Of a stretch of DNA of 45,443 nt, positions 8,293 through 16,855 are shown piece after piece; the first letter of the stretch is position 1, and each line of letters begins with the position of its first letter. This DNA is from Campylobacteraceae bacterium (GTDB taxonomy: Bacteria; Campylobacterota; Campylobacteria; Campylobacterales; Sulfurovaceae): assembly GCA_027055805.1 (NCBI GenBank), contig JALUMR010000026.1, positions 1 to 45,443 of the forward strand, given 5' to 3'. The translations under genes and the position numbers were made by a program. The notes beneath the pieces were generated by a model. That model was not told where the DNA came from. It ran no database searches and saw nothing but the letters and a program-made list of their open reading frames with translations.

Positions 8293-8895
8293 ATGGAAAT
8301 TAAAATTCAACCTATGGGTCAAACCCAAACAAACTGCTATATTGTTACAATAGACAATAAAGACCTAATTATTGACCCAGGTATGGGTGCAACATCATGG
8401 GTACTCAATAATACTACAAATCCAGTTGCAATACTTAATACACATGGGCACTATGACCATGTATGGTCAAATGCAGAATTAAAAGAGAAATTAAAAATAC
8501 CACTCTATATATCAAAAGATGATGCATTCATGTTAGAAAAATGTGTTCTTGGTCAAAATCCACCTAGTAGTAAAGCAGATATATTAGTCAATGGGGATGA
8601 AGAGCTTACTATAGAGGGTATTAAAGTTCAATATCGCCACTTTCCAGGTCATACTCCTGGTAACTCTATTATCGAAATAAAAGATGTATGGTTTTCAGGT
8701 GATTTCTTATTTCAACAATCAATAGGAAGATGGGACTTCCCTTTCTCTTCAGGAGAAGAGATGATAAAGAGTTTAGAAAAAGCCATGAAAATAGAAGGTG
8801 ACTTTACAGTTTATCCAGGTCATGGCATGAGTACAACACTCAAACAAGAACAGCGTGGAATGCCTATGTGGTTGGAGTATGTAAAGAATAATTAA
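8293..8895 (+). CDS. Metallo-beta-lactamase fold hydrolase (YcbL/glyoxalase II-like)
   Basis: 200 residues with the full metal-binding set: THGHYDH (HXHXDH, 51-56), His120 in PGHTPG, Asp137 in SGDFLF and His177 in YPGHG. The short form without the glyoxalase II C-terminal domain matches YcbL-type thioester hydrolases and the conserved Campylobacter protein Cj0809c, which also lies near nadE-lpxK; here lpxK is a few genes away. The likely role is hydrolysis of S-lactoylglutathione-like or related thioesters in the cytoplasm, though the substrate is uncertain. A good AAGGAG site precedes the ATG. Its 3' side runs into an inverted repeat shared with hsrA. Confidence 0.88.
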   Translation: MEIKIQPMGQTQTNCYIVTIDNKDLIIDPGMGATSWVLNNTTNPVAILNTHGHYDHVWSNAELKEKLKIPLYISKDDAFMLEKCVLGQNPPSSKADILVNGDEELTIEGIKVQYRHFPGHTPGNSIIEIKDVWFSGDFLFQQSIGRWDFPFSSGEEMIKSLEKAMKIEGDFTVYPGHGMSTTLKQEQRGMPMWLEYVKNN

Positions 8896-8896
8896 C

Positions 8897-8992
8897 GTAG
8901 GGTGTAGTCCCTGACTACACCGTGTTATAATAATTAAGATTTATAAAAAGTTAAATTTAATTTTAATGGTGTAGTCGAGGACTACACCCTAC
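8897..8992. repeat. Paired palindromic repeats between convergent genes
   Basis: Two ~25-base units in inverted orientation (8897-8921 and 8968-8992), differing at only two positions, flank an AT-rich core of about 46 bases. Each unit is itself a perfect 9-bp hairpin: GGTGTAGTC, 3-base loop, GACTACACC. The right unit contains the hsrA stop codon at 8989-8991. The layout is like a BIME (paired REP sequences) or small MITE and could serve as a bidirectional terminator for the two convergent genes. Confidence 0.75.
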
Positions 8993-9654
8993 TTTTCATA
9001 AGAAAATTTATATCCACGTCTTCTTACCGTGTGAATTACCTGAAAACCTAAAATACTCTTAAGTCTTTTTCTAATCTGATTAATAGCAACCTCAACAGTA
9101 TTATCACTCACATACTCTGGCTCTTCCCAAAGCGCATTAATAATCTCATCTTTTGAAAAGACTCTATCTTCTCTTAGAGCTAAGTATGCCAGTATATCAA
9201 ATGTTTTACCATTCAGTGATACTATTTTGTCGTCATACTCTATTTTTTTGTTAGTAATATCTATAACCAATTTACCAACATCAATCTGTGTTCCAAAAAG
9301 TTTTCTCATATTTGAAAGTACTCTTGCAGCTATAAGCTCTGCTGAGCCTATAAACTCAACAATAACATCATCTACACCTAAGCCAAAAAGAGATATTTGA
9401 TTTTTATTATCAGTAGTTAAAACTATAATTTTTGTTTCTCTTTTTTTCTTTTTGACCTCTTTACTATATTTCTCTAATGTATATCGTTCACCTTCATCTA
9501 CTATTATTATAAGTTCATAGTGTCTGAAATCTGTAAAATTTGTAGCATCATACAAGTCTCTAGCTGAATCTACTATACAAATAAAATATTTTTCTAATTC
9601 GACTTCCAGTTCTTTTACAAACTCATCATCAAAACCGATGGTTAATATTCTCAT
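8989..9654 (-). CDS. hsrA: Atypical orphan OmpR-family response regulator, HsrA/CosR type
   Basis: 221 residues: a receiver-like domain (1-115) and a winged-helix DNA-binding domain containing WEEPEYVSDNTVEVAINQIR and ending HTVRRRGYKFSYEK, close to H. pylori HsrA (HP1043) and C. jejuni CosR, the essential phosphorylation-independent regulators of redox and homeostatic genes. The phospho-acceptor site is lost: the aligned residue is Val52, followed by Asp53, as in HsrA where Ser precedes Asp; the KP motif is also gone. The ATG at 9654 has AGGA six bases upstream, whereas an ATG five codons earlier has no ribosome site. No kinase gene adjoins. A minus-strand TATAAT is at 9675-9680. It probably acts as a constitutive dimer. 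Confidence 0.88.
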   Translation of the reverse strand: MRILTIGFDDEFVKELEVELEKYFICIVDSARDLYDATNFTDFRHYELIIIVDEGERYTLEKYSKEVKKKKRETKIIVLTTDNKNQISLFGLGVDDVIVEFIGSAELIAARVLSNMRKLFGTQIDVGKLVIDITNKKIEYDDKIVSLNGKTFDILAYLALREDRVFSKDEIINALWEEPEYVSDNTVEVAINQIRKRLKSILGFQVIHTVRRRGYKFSYEK

Positions 9655-9674
9655 TGTTATCCTAATCATTATCT

Positions 9675-9680
9675 ATTATA
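9675..9680 (-). promoter_or_regulatory. -10 box upstream of hsrA
   Basis: A perfect minus-strand TATAAT 20 bases before the hsrA ATG, followed by the AGGA ribosome site. The rest of the spacer to 9837 is AT-rich with no clear stem-loop. Confidence 0.4.
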
Positions 9681-9837
9681 TTCTAAGGTTATATCAAAAA
9701 TATACTTGCTTAATAATAAATAAATAAAATTTAAATTTTTTTTTATATTTTCAAAAGGTCAATATGATTAATTCTTGAATATTTTTTATTTGTTAATTAT
9801 ACCTTATTTTTTATCTGTTTGAAAATAAATCTTCAAA

Positions 9838-10761
9838 TTAATCTATTTTCTTTACCTTTTTAACCTTTATATAGACTCTCTTAGGTGCTGGATAGCCTTC
9901 AACTGTTTTATTTTGGTCATTTTTATCTAAAAAATCATTTAAAGATTGGGTATTTATCCATTCTGTTTTTCGTTGTTCAGTAGATTCAGTTTTAACAATA
10001 TCAAGTACTTCAAATTCTTTAAATCCAGCTCTAAAGCACCAGTTTTTTAAGGCGTTTACTGTTGGTATAAAATAAATATTAGCCATTTTAGAGTAACGAT
10101 CACGAGGGGTTAAACAGATATCCTCTTCACCATCTATCATAAACGTATCTAAAATCAACTCTCCACCTTCATTTAACCCCTTAAACAAAGATTTTAACAT
10201 ACCAATTGGGTCAGCTCTGTGATAGAGTACACCTAAACAAAATAGAGTATCAAACTTATGCTCATAATACTCTACATGTTCAATACCTAAAAGTTCATAG
10301 GTAATCCCACTCTGCATAAAATGATCCAAAAATTTGAACTGACAATAGGTTACAGCTGAAGGATCAAAACCGATTAATTTTTTTGGCTTATCTTCCATCA
10401 TTTTAAAAAGATAATAACCATTATTACATCCTATATCCCCTACAACTTTATCTTTTAAATTAAAATGGGGGCGAAGTAAATCATACTTCAGATTACTTTT
10501 CCATTCACTGTCAATAAAAGTTTTAGAGACTTGAAATGGTCCTTTTCTCCAAGGATGCATTAACTTTGCAGTAGTATAAATACATTCTTCATCTTCAGCT
10601 GTCATATTATCAGGCAGCATCTCAACAGTGTCACCAAGCTTGATTTTAACATTTTTAGGAGTTGGAAGAACTAAAATAGCCTCCCAATAGGGTTTTATAT
10701 TTTTCCACTCAAGGCACTTTAAACGCTCTTGACGTAGAGTATTAAGGTCTTCTTTTTGCAT
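9838..10761 (-). CDS. cmoB: tRNA U34 carboxymethyltransferase CmoB
   Basis: Uses carboxy-S-adenosylmethionine to convert 5-hydroxyuridine at tRNA position 34 into 5-oxyacetyluridine, broadening wobble decoding. 307 residues with the family segment LMHPWRKGPF (67-76), the SAM-binding VGDIGCNNGYYLF (107-119) and the CLGVLYHRADP stretch. The start codon overlaps the stop of the cyclophilin gene (TAATG), so it is the last gene of the fau-rny-cyclophilin run. The partner cmoA, which makes the cofactor, is not in the window. Length and motifs are normal. Confidence 0.94.
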   Translation of the reverse strand: MQKEDLNTLRQERLKCLEWKNIKPYWEAILVLPTPKNVKIKLGDTVEMLPDNMTAEDEECIYTTAKLMHPWRKGPFQVSKTFIDSEWKSNLKYDLLRPHFNLKDKVVGDIGCNNGYYLFKMMEDKPKKLIGFDPSAVTYCQFKFLDHFMQSGITYELLGIEHVEYYEHKFDTLFCLGVLYHRADPIGMLKSLFKGLNEGGELILDTFMIDGEEDICLTPRDRYSKMANIYFIPTVNALKNWCFRAGFKEFEVLDIVKTESTEQRKTEWINTQSLNDFLDKNDQNKTVEGYPAPKRVYIKVKKVKKID

Positions 10762-11375
10762 TATTTTTTAACATAAACCTTAATCATTTTCTGCTCACTA
10801 ACAGGTCTATCTGCTACAGCTGTTTTCGTATTTTCAATTTTTCTTACAACATCTTGCCCTGAAATTACTTCACCAAAAATAGTATAACCACCATTTAACC
10901 AAGGTGTCGCTTTTGTTGTAATAAAAAATTGACTAGCATTAGTATTAGGTCCATGATTTGCCATTGCTAATAAAAATGGCTTATCAAAAACAACATTTTT
11001 ACCATACTCATTGACAAACTCTTTATTCCAAATAGATGTTCCTCCTGTACCAGTACCAGTAGGGTCTCCACCTTGAATCATAAAATTCTTTATAACTCTA
11101 TGAAAAATCAGTCCATCATAATAGCCATTAGCAGCATGTGTTGTAAAGTTTTCAACAGCCAATGGCGCTATATCAGGAAACATTTTTAACTCAATTGTTC
11201 CCTGATTTGTTTCTAGTACAACTATATTTTTACTATTTTTCTTATCAGTTGTCAGATTTGAATCTACTGATGAAGTTTCTACTTGTTTAGTAGAATTAAT
11301 CTCTTTTGTATCTTTCGCATTACATCCTGTAATTAATAGACCTAACATAAGCAGTGTTGCTGTTGTTCTTTTCAT
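10761..11375 (-). CDS. Cyclophilin-type peptidyl-prolyl isomerase, lipoprotein
   Basis: 204 residues. A lipoprotein signal (LLMLGLLITGC, lipid-accepting Cys18) and a Lys/Ser/Thr-rich linker lead into a cyclophilin domain (about 50-204). This carries the catalytic FHRVIKNFMIQGGD, the NTNASQFFI and the WLNGGYTIFGEV motifs, so it should be active. It is expected to fold proteins in the periplasm, anchored to a membrane. It lies 3 bases after rny and is coupled to cmoB by TAATG. The ribosome site AAGG is clear. It corresponds to PpiA/PpiB-type enzymes; which one is not decidable. Confidence 0.92.
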   Translation of the reverse strand: MKRTTATLLMLGLLITGCNAKDTKEINSTKQVETSSVDSNLTTDKKNSKNIVVLETNQGTIELKMFPDIAPLAVENFTTHAANGYYDGLIFHRVIKNFMIQGGDPTGTGTGGTSIWNKEFVNEYGKNVVFDKPFLLAMANHGPNTNASQFFITTKATPWLNGGYTIFGEVISGQDVVRKIENTKTAVADRPVSEQKMIKVYVKK

Positions 11376-11378
11376 TTT

Positions 11379-12902
11379 TTACCTTGCGTATTGAATTTCA
11401 CGTTTTTCGCGAATAACATTAACTTTTATTTCGCCAGGGTATTGTACCTTATTCTCTATCTCTTTTGCAATCTCTTTTGACAATAAATAAACAGATGAAT
11501 CATCAATCTTACCAGCATCTACAAAGACACGAATTTCACGACCAGCATTAATAGCATATGCATCAAGAACACCTTTTTTACTTAATGCTATGGTTTCAAC
11601 ATCTTTAACTCTTTTAATAAAGCTTTCAAGTACTTCTCTCCTAGCTCCAGGACGAGACGCACTTAAAACATCAGCTGCACATACAGCTGCAGACTCTACA
11701 CCATCTGGTTCTTCATGACCATGGTGAGCATATATAGCATTGATTACAGTAGGATGTTCATCATATCTTTGACACACTTCAACACCTAAGTCTACATGAT
11801 TTCCACCATGCTCTTGGGTTAAGGCTTTACCTATATCATGAAGCAACCCAGCTCTCAGTGCTAACTTCTCATCACCACCCATCTCTGCTGCCATAACCGA
11901 TGCCAACTTAGCAACTTCTAGAGTATGTGCCAAAGCATTTTGCCCATAACTGGCTCGATATCGCATACGTCCAAGCAGTTTCATTAACTCCTCATGCATC
12001 GGTAAAAGACCCAATTCTATAACAATACTTTCACCATCTTCCAAAATCTTTTCTTCAAACTCATCTTTAACTTTTTCATGAACTTGCTCTATTCTTCCAG
12101 GATGAATTCTTCCATCCTCCACTAAAATTTCAATAGTTTTAGTAGCAATTGCTCGTCTATAAAGGTTAAAATTAGAGACTATAATAACTCCAGGTGTCTC
12201 ATCAATAATAATATCAACACCAAGAAGTTGCTCTAAACTTTTAATATTTCTTCCCTCTTTACCTATAATGCGACCTTTATGGTCATCGCTAGGAAGATTA
12301 ATAATATTAATGAGTCTCTCACCTGCAAATTCACCAGCATAACGAGTTACAGCTTGAGATAAAATATAGTTGGCTTTTTTCTTAGCTTCTTGTTCAGCTT
12401 GTTTTTCATGTTTTCTAATTGTTAATGCTAACTCAACTTTAGATTGTTCTTCAACCTGACTCAATAACTCTCTCTTTGCCTCATCTTTTGTCATTCCCAC
12501 ACTCTTTTCAAGTATTGCTATGACCGATGATATTTCACTCTTTTTATGCTCTTCTAATATAGAAAGATTATTCTCTTTTTTCTCTATACTCTTTTTGATT
12601 TTAAAGAGTTCTTTCTCTTTCTTCTCAAAATCCTCTAACTTTAAATGAAGTTCTGTTTTCTGCTTTGCTAAGTCTAAAACTTTATCTTGAAACTTTTTCT
12701 CTAGTTGAACCTCATTCTCTTTTATCTGAACTTTTGCTTCATTGAGAAGATGTTCAGCTTCATACTCTATAGCAGAAGCTTTTGCTTTTGCTTCACTCTC
12801 TAAATGTGTAAACTGTTTCTTATTAGCATTACGCATAAGCACATAAGTTATACCCACTCCAAGAAGTGGTAATAGTAGTGCTATCAATATATTTTCTATC
12901 AT
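11379..12902 (-). CDS. rny: Ribonuclease Y
   Basis: Membrane-anchored endoribonuclease that starts mRNA decay. 507 residues in the family order: an N-terminal transmembrane helix (4-22), a long charged coiled coil (about 30-175), the KH domain with GRIIGKEGRNI (210-220), and an HD domain with LLHDIGK (353-359), whose His355-Asp356 bind the metal. The AAGGAG ribosome site before the ATG is strong. It follows fau and precedes the lipoprotein cyclophilin on the same strand. Its presence in this phylum is usual. Length matches the family. Confidence 0.96.
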   Translation of the reverse strand: MIENILIALLLPLLGVGITYVLMRNANKKQFTHLESEAKAKASAIEYEAEHLLNEAKVQIKENEVQLEKKFQDKVLDLAKQKTELHLKLEDFEKKEKELFKIKKSIEKKENNLSILEEHKKSEISSVIAILEKSVGMTKDEAKRELLSQVEEQSKVELALTIRKHEKQAEQEAKKKANYILSQAVTRYAGEFAGERLINIINLPSDDHKGRIIGKEGRNIKSLEQLLGVDIIIDETPGVIIVSNFNLYRRAIATKTIEILVEDGRIHPGRIEQVHEKVKDEFEEKILEDGESIVIELGLLPMHEELMKLLGRMRYRASYGQNALAHTLEVAKLASVMAAEMGGDEKLALRAGLLHDIGKALTQEHGGNHVDLGVEVCQRYDEHPTVINAIYAHHGHEEPDGVESAAVCAADVLSASRPGARREVLESFIKRVKDVETIALSKKGVLDAYAINAGREIRVFVDAGKIDDSSVYLLSKEIAKEIENKVQYPGEIKVNVIREKREIQYAR

Positions 12903-12956
12903 TCTTTTCTCCTTGTAAGGAGCCTAAATCCTTGATTTTTTTTAAAAAAAACTATT

Positions 12957-13484
12957 TTAAGGTGTTATATAAGAGTCACCCTTAACATCATAATCATCTG
13001 TAATAATTTCAGAAGAGATACAACGTTTTCTTCCCACGAATAAAACTGTACTTATATTTTTACGATTTTTTTCAAAAAATCTATCATAAAATCCTCGACC
13101 GAATCCTATACGTCTAAATGTACTGTCTACCCCAATAACTGGGACTATTGCTAAATCTATTTTATTATTATATTTATTTGAATTAGGGGGTTCTTTTACA
13201 CCAAATTTTTTTATATATAAAGGCAATCTATATTTTACCAAGCTAAAGCTTTCACCTTCCATAAATGGTACTAAAACAATTTTTTTCTCTCTTCTTAGGC
13301 TGTTAATTAAACTTAATATATTAACTTCTATATCTAAAGGAATATAAAGCATAATGACCTTTGCATTACTTTTTTTTATATAAAAGAATAATTTTTTCAC
13401 TACAAGCTTGTCTAACTTATAACTATTAACCTGTCGCTTTTTTAACCTATCCATACAAATTTTTCTAAAACTTTTTTTATCCAT
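12957..13484 (-). CDS. 5-formyltetrahydrofolate cyclo-ligase
   Basis: Converts 5-formyl-THF to 5,10-methenyl-THF with ATP, rescuing a dead-end folate. 175 residues with an N-terminal KKSFRK basic patch for the substrate tail, a VKEPP segment (96-100) with the conserved Glu, and the ATP loop GFGRGFYDRF (127-136), close to the family G.G.GyYDR. It is slightly short and Lys-rich. It diverges from the TlpA-like gene across a 61-base spacer and heads the run toward rny. Gene names in use are fau or ygfA. Confidence 0.88.
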   Translation of the reverse strand: MDKKSFRKICMDRLKKRQVNSYKLDKLVVKKLFFYIKKSNAKVIMLYIPLDIEVNILSLINSLRREKKIVLVPFMEGESFSLVKYRLPLYIKKFGVKEPPNSNKYNNKIDLAIVPVIGVDSTFRRIGFGRGFYDRFFEKNRKNISTVLFVGRKRCISSEIITDDYDVKGDSYITP

Positions 13485-13508
13485 ATCTTACACTTTATAT
13501 TTTTTTGA

Positions 13509-13514
13509 TATAAT
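13509..13514 (+). promoter_or_regulatory. -10 box for the TlpA-like/ftsY operon
   Basis: A perfect TATAAT preceded by TTTTTTGA, 31 bases before the TTG start. The T-rich upstream stretch fits Campylobacterota sigma-70 promoters. Confidence 0.5.
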
Positions 13515-13545
13515 CACTAAAATTTACTTAATAAAAAGATAGTAC

Positions 13546-14232
13546 TTGAGACCAAAAATTAAATTCTTTATGCTTTTAATAGCTATTATATTCATATCAA
13601 CAGCTTGTAATGAGTCACATAAAGAGAATGAAAAAACAAATTTATCTGTATCTAAAGATAAAGACTCTATTATTATGGAAAATATGATAAATAATGTTGT
13701 TAATACTTCTAATATAGCCAAAAAAGAAGAAAAAAAAATCAATAAACCCAAAGCTACTACTTCAACTTTTACCTTTAAAAATTTTAAAAACAAAACAACT
13801 ATTTTAAATGTAAAAAATGATGTATATACTTTTTCACATATAAAGCAATCTATTGTAATGATTAACCTATCTTCTACATGGTGTCCACCCTGTAGAGGAG
13901 AAGTACCTCACCTTAGCAGTCTACAAAAGAAATTTAAAGAAAATCTTTTTATAATTACTGCTTTAGTTCATGACAATATTAAAGATAATGAACTGAAAAA
14001 ACTGATTATATCTGAAAAAGCACACTTCTTCGTTGCTGTTAATCAAAACGAAAATGAAAAATTTGAAAAAATGATTATAAGAAAACTGGGAATTGTTGAC
14101 AACTTCAAATTACCATTAATGGTACTATTTGCTAATGGTAGATATTTTACACACTATGAAGGAAGTATGCCCGAAGAGATGATAGAGAGTGATATAAAAC
14201 AACTATTAGAAAAACAAAAGAGAGATAAATAA
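13546..14232 (+). CDS. TlpA/ResA-like thioredoxin-fold lipoprotein
   Basis: 228 residues with a lipoprotein signal (RPKIKFF basic head, hydrophobic core, ISTAC, Cys21), a Lys/Asn-rich linker to about residue 75, then a thioredoxin fold with active site WCPPC (112-116). It is likely a periplasmic thiol-disulfide reductant, for example for cytochrome c maturation or a secreted partner. The TTG start is preferred over the ATG at codon 9 because it supplies the positive N-region a signal peptide needs. The stop overlaps the ftsY start (TAATG), so the two are co-translated. A conserved Glu follows the motif (RGEVPHL), as in TlpA. Confidence 0.88.
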   Translation: MRPKIKFFMLLIAIIFISTACNESHKENEKTNLSVSKDKDSIIMENMINNVVNTSNIAKKEEKKINKPKATTSTFTFKNFKNKTTILNVKNDVYTFSHIKQSIVMINLSSTWCPPCRGEVPHLSSLQKKFKENLFIITALVHDNIKDNELKKLIISEKAHFFVAVNQNENEKFEKMIIRKLGIVDNFKLPLMVLFANGRYFTHYEGSMPEEMIESDIKQLLEKQKRDK

Positions 14233-15101
14233 TGTTTAATATATTTAAAAAAGTTTTTAAACGTACCAATGAGGCTATAAAAGAAGTAGCTCCTGAAAAA
14301 AAGAAAAAAATCACTAAAGATGAGTTTGAAGATATTCTCTTAGAGGCTGATGTAAACTATGAATTGGTAGAAAAGTTCTTAGAAAAACTTCCCAACACCA
14401 TTAACAGAGGTGAAGCCTATAATGCACTTATTACAGTCTTTCAATACAAAGCTGACTGGAAAGATGATATCGAGGTAAAACCTTTTGTAGATATGATTGT
14501 TGGAGTAAATGGTGCTGGTAAAACAACCACCATGGCAAAACTCGCACGGTATCATCAAAAAGATGGTAAATCAGTTATTTTTGGTGCTGCTGATACATTT
14601 AGAGCTGCAGCCATAGAGCAGTTAACACGTTGGGCAAAAAAGCTAGATGTTCCTATTGTATCAACACAACAAGGTCATGATCCATCTGCTGTTGTTTATG
14701 ATACCATCTCTTCTGCCATAGCAAAAAATATAGACCATGTACTCTTAGATACAGCAGGAAGACTACATACTCAGACCAACTTAGGTGAAGAGCTTAAAAA
14801 AATGGTTCGCACAGCAAATAAAGCCATGCCTAATGCTCCTCATAGAAAAATGCTTATACTCGATGGTACACAGGGTAGCTCTAGTATTAATCAAGCAAAA
14901 GTTTTTAACGAATTGATTGGTATAGATGGTATAATAATTACTAAACTAGATGGTACGGCTAAAGGTGGCTCTGTTTTATCTATAGCAGATGAGCTTCAAA
15001 TGCCCATCTACTATATAGGTACAGGTGAGCAACCTGATGACCTAATAAAGTTTAAAGCTGATGACTATGTCAATACTATTTTGGATGGAATTTTTATCTA
15101 A
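14232..15101 (+). CDS. ftsY: Signal recognition particle receptor FtsY
   Basis: SRP receptor GTPase that delivers ribosome-nascent chains to SecYEG at the inner membrane. 289 residues, with a short N-terminal amphipathic region lacking the long acidic A domain of E. coli. The NG domain has G1 GVNGAGKTTT (91-100), DTFRAAAIEQL (121-131), G3 DTAGR (173-177) and G4 TKLD (237-240). The family LDATTGQNA segment reads LDGTQGSSS here, a modest substitution in the closing loop. It is coupled to the TlpA-like lipoprotein upstream and followed 30 bases on by an unknown membrane protein. Confidence 0.96.
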   Translation: MFNIFKKVFKRTNEAIKEVAPEKKKKITKDEFEDILLEADVNYELVEKFLEKLPNTINRGEAYNALITVFQYKADWKDDIEVKPFVDMIVGVNGAGKTTTMAKLARYHQKDGKSVIFGAADTFRAAAIEQLTRWAKKLDVPIVSTQQGHDPSAVVYDTISSAIAKNIDHVLLDTAGRLHTQTNLGEELKKMVRTANKAMPNAPHRKMLILDGTQGSSSINQAKVFNELIGIDGIIITKLDGTAKGGSVLSIADELQMPIYYIGTGEQPDDLIKFKADDYVNTILDGIFI

Positions 15102-15131
15102 AGAGTTTTAATTCACAACTAGGAGGTTAAA

Positions 15132-16229
15132 ATGCCAAAAATATTTACCCCTATTTTTGTTATTCTATTAATGAGTGCTTCTCTTCTTATTTTAAAGGAG
15201 AGAAAAACTTTTGATGTTGAAACTCTTGTACATATAGATCCTCTTCCTCATACAAAAGAGTTAATAGCTAAAGAGAAATATGTAGAGGCAGAAGAGTATC
15301 TTAGCTATTTTATCTCATATGATTATGTTAAAAAAAATCCACAAAGTCAACAACTTCTACAAGTAATAAAATTAAAACGTGAAGATTATGGGTATAAAGC
15401 AAAAAAATTCCTAGAGGGTTTAACCCAAGGAAAAAGTGATGAAGATATAGGAAAAGCTTCAGCTATTGCTTCTGATTTTTTAATTATTGGAGATATTAGA
15501 GATTTATCTATAGAAGGGAAACATTATATAGATAACAAAGAGGTAGATAATGTTATTGTAGCTCTCTCTTCACTTGGTATTTTAGCAACAGCTTCAACAT
15601 TTTACACTATGGGAGCTACTACTCCCATAAAAACCTCTATATCAGTTTTAAAGTATGGAAAAAAAGTTAACAAACTTCCCTCATGGCTAAGTCATCAACT
15701 TATAACTCAAGCTCAAATTTCAAATAAAACTAAGTCATTAAATAATTTAAAAGATTTACTACAACCTATCTATAAATTATATGATAAAATTGGTCTAAAA
15801 GAAACATTAAATCTTCTCAAAGATACGAAAAATATTAAAGAGTTAAAAAGCTTTGTAACACTTGCGTCTCGTTTTGGTAAAAAGAGTAATGTCCTGCTAA
15901 AAATTACGAAAGGTAAGGCATTTGAGTACGCAAAAAGTATGCCTAATGTCAAAAGTAAAAACATACTCTATGCTTCTACTTATGGAGAAAAAGGATTAAA
16001 GGGTTTAAAGAAAGTCGGAGAAGCAAAATTTATAAAAAGAGTTGGTTTTGGTTCAAACTTAGCTAAAACAACATACAAAGGAAACTTGAACTCACTTTTT
16101 AATTATCTGCTAAAAAATATTCCATCTTCACTCTTGTATACAATAATTATTTTAAGTTTCTTGTATTTTGTTCAGAAGCTCTACATGCCTATAAAAGAAC
16201 TATTTAGATCTTCTCTTTTAGCCAAATAA
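15132..16229 (+). CDS. Conserved membrane protein of unknown function
   Basis: 365 residues, function not recognised. It has an N-terminal membrane helix (about 4-21), a periplasm- or cytoplasm-facing helical region with LIAKEKYVEAEEYLSYF, a central segment with ASDFLIIGDIRDLSIEGKHY followed by a second hydrophobic helix (about 140-163), a Lys-rich helical stretch, and a C-terminal helix (about 331-351). The central region resembles a pattern I associate with uncharacterised proteobacterial membrane proteins, but no role is known to me. AGGAGG lies close upstream of the ATG, and it follows ftsY by 30 bases. Its 3' end overlaps the converging PAS gene by 12 bases. Confidence 0.75.
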   Translation: MPKIFTPIFVILLMSASLLILKERKTFDVETLVHIDPLPHTKELIAKEKYVEAEEYLSYFISYDYVKKNPQSQQLLQVIKLKREDYGYKAKKFLEGLTQGKSDEDIGKASAIASDFLIIGDIRDLSIEGKHYIDNKEVDNVIVALSSLGILATASTFYTMGATTPIKTSISVLKYGKKVNKLPSWLSHQLITQAQISNKTKSLNNLKDLLQPIYKLYDKIGLKETLNLLKDTKNIKELKSFVTLASRFGKKSNVLLKITKGKAFEYAKSMPNVKSKNILYASTYGEKGLKGLKKVGEAKFIKRVGFGSNLAKTTYKGNLNSLFNYLLKNIPSSLLYTIIILSFLYFVQKLYMPIKELFRSSLLAK

Positions 16230-16790
16230 CTTCTTCATCTTTTCAAAGAAAATTGCAGATAGCCCTTTTGGTTTTGCTAACTGTTCTATAAACTGGTCAT
16301 AGTTCATATTTTTCTCTTCTAAATAAGCATCAAGATATGCCATTGAAGCTTTAACATCATGCTCTTTTTCAATTGCTAAAAGTTTAACATAAAGCTTTTC
16401 CATCACTTCTACAACATGCTTTGGTGCTGCTTGTCTAAATGCTACAAAATATTGAATATTTCCTAAAGAATCACGTCTTATATCAAAATCTGTCGTTACC
16501 CAATAATAATTTCCATTTTTAGACATATTTTTAACAACAGCCATTATGTTTCTACCTGAATTTAGATAATCCCACATAAGTTTAAAAACTGCTCTTGGCA
16601 TATCTGGATGTCGCAATATACTATGTGGAGAAGATATTAATTCACTCTCTTTGTATCCTGATAACTCACAAAAGTAATCATTACCATAGATAATTTTTCC
16701 TGAAACATCTGTTTTACTTACGATCATTCTTTTAGTATCTAGTTTAATCTCTATATCTGTAGCTATTGGTCGTGTTATTGTTATTGACAT
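16218..16790 (-). CDS. Stand-alone PAS-domain protein, CetB/Aer-like
   Basis: 190 residues with an Aer-type PAS domain (about 20-130). It shows GNDYFCELSGYKESELI, the SILRHPDMPRAVFKLMW stretch typical of energy-taxis PAS domains, and a WVTTDFDIRRD strand pair. A helical tail follows, without methyl-accepting or HAMP regions. C. jejuni uses such a protein (CetB) with a membrane partner CetA for redox taxis, probably binding FAD. No CetA or chemotaxis gene lies nearby. AGGA sits six bases before the ATG. It is separate from the lpxD operon by 65 bases. Role in taxis is inferred from family likeness. Confidence 0.82.
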   Translation of the reverse strand: MSITITRPIATDIEIKLDTKRMIVSKTDVSGKIIYGNDYFCELSGYKESELISSPHSILRHPDMPRAVFKLMWDYLNSGRNIMAVVKNMSKNGNYYWVTTDFDIRRDSLGNIQYFVAFRQAAPKHVVEVMEKLYVKLLAIEKEHDVKASMAYLDAYLEEKNMNYDQFIEQLAKPKGLSAIFFEKMKKLFG

Positions 16791-16855
16791 TCTAAATCCT
16801 ATATAATATTAATTAAAATAATTATATAGTATTTTTTCTTTATAATAGTTTAAGT

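Noticed and set aside
13524-13793. Minus-strand frame of 89 codons opposite the TlpA-like lipoprotein
   Set aside because: It is the antisense shadow of a lipoprotein gene with a clear signal, CPPC motif and promoter; its hydrophobic look comes from reverse-reading Lys-rich codons.
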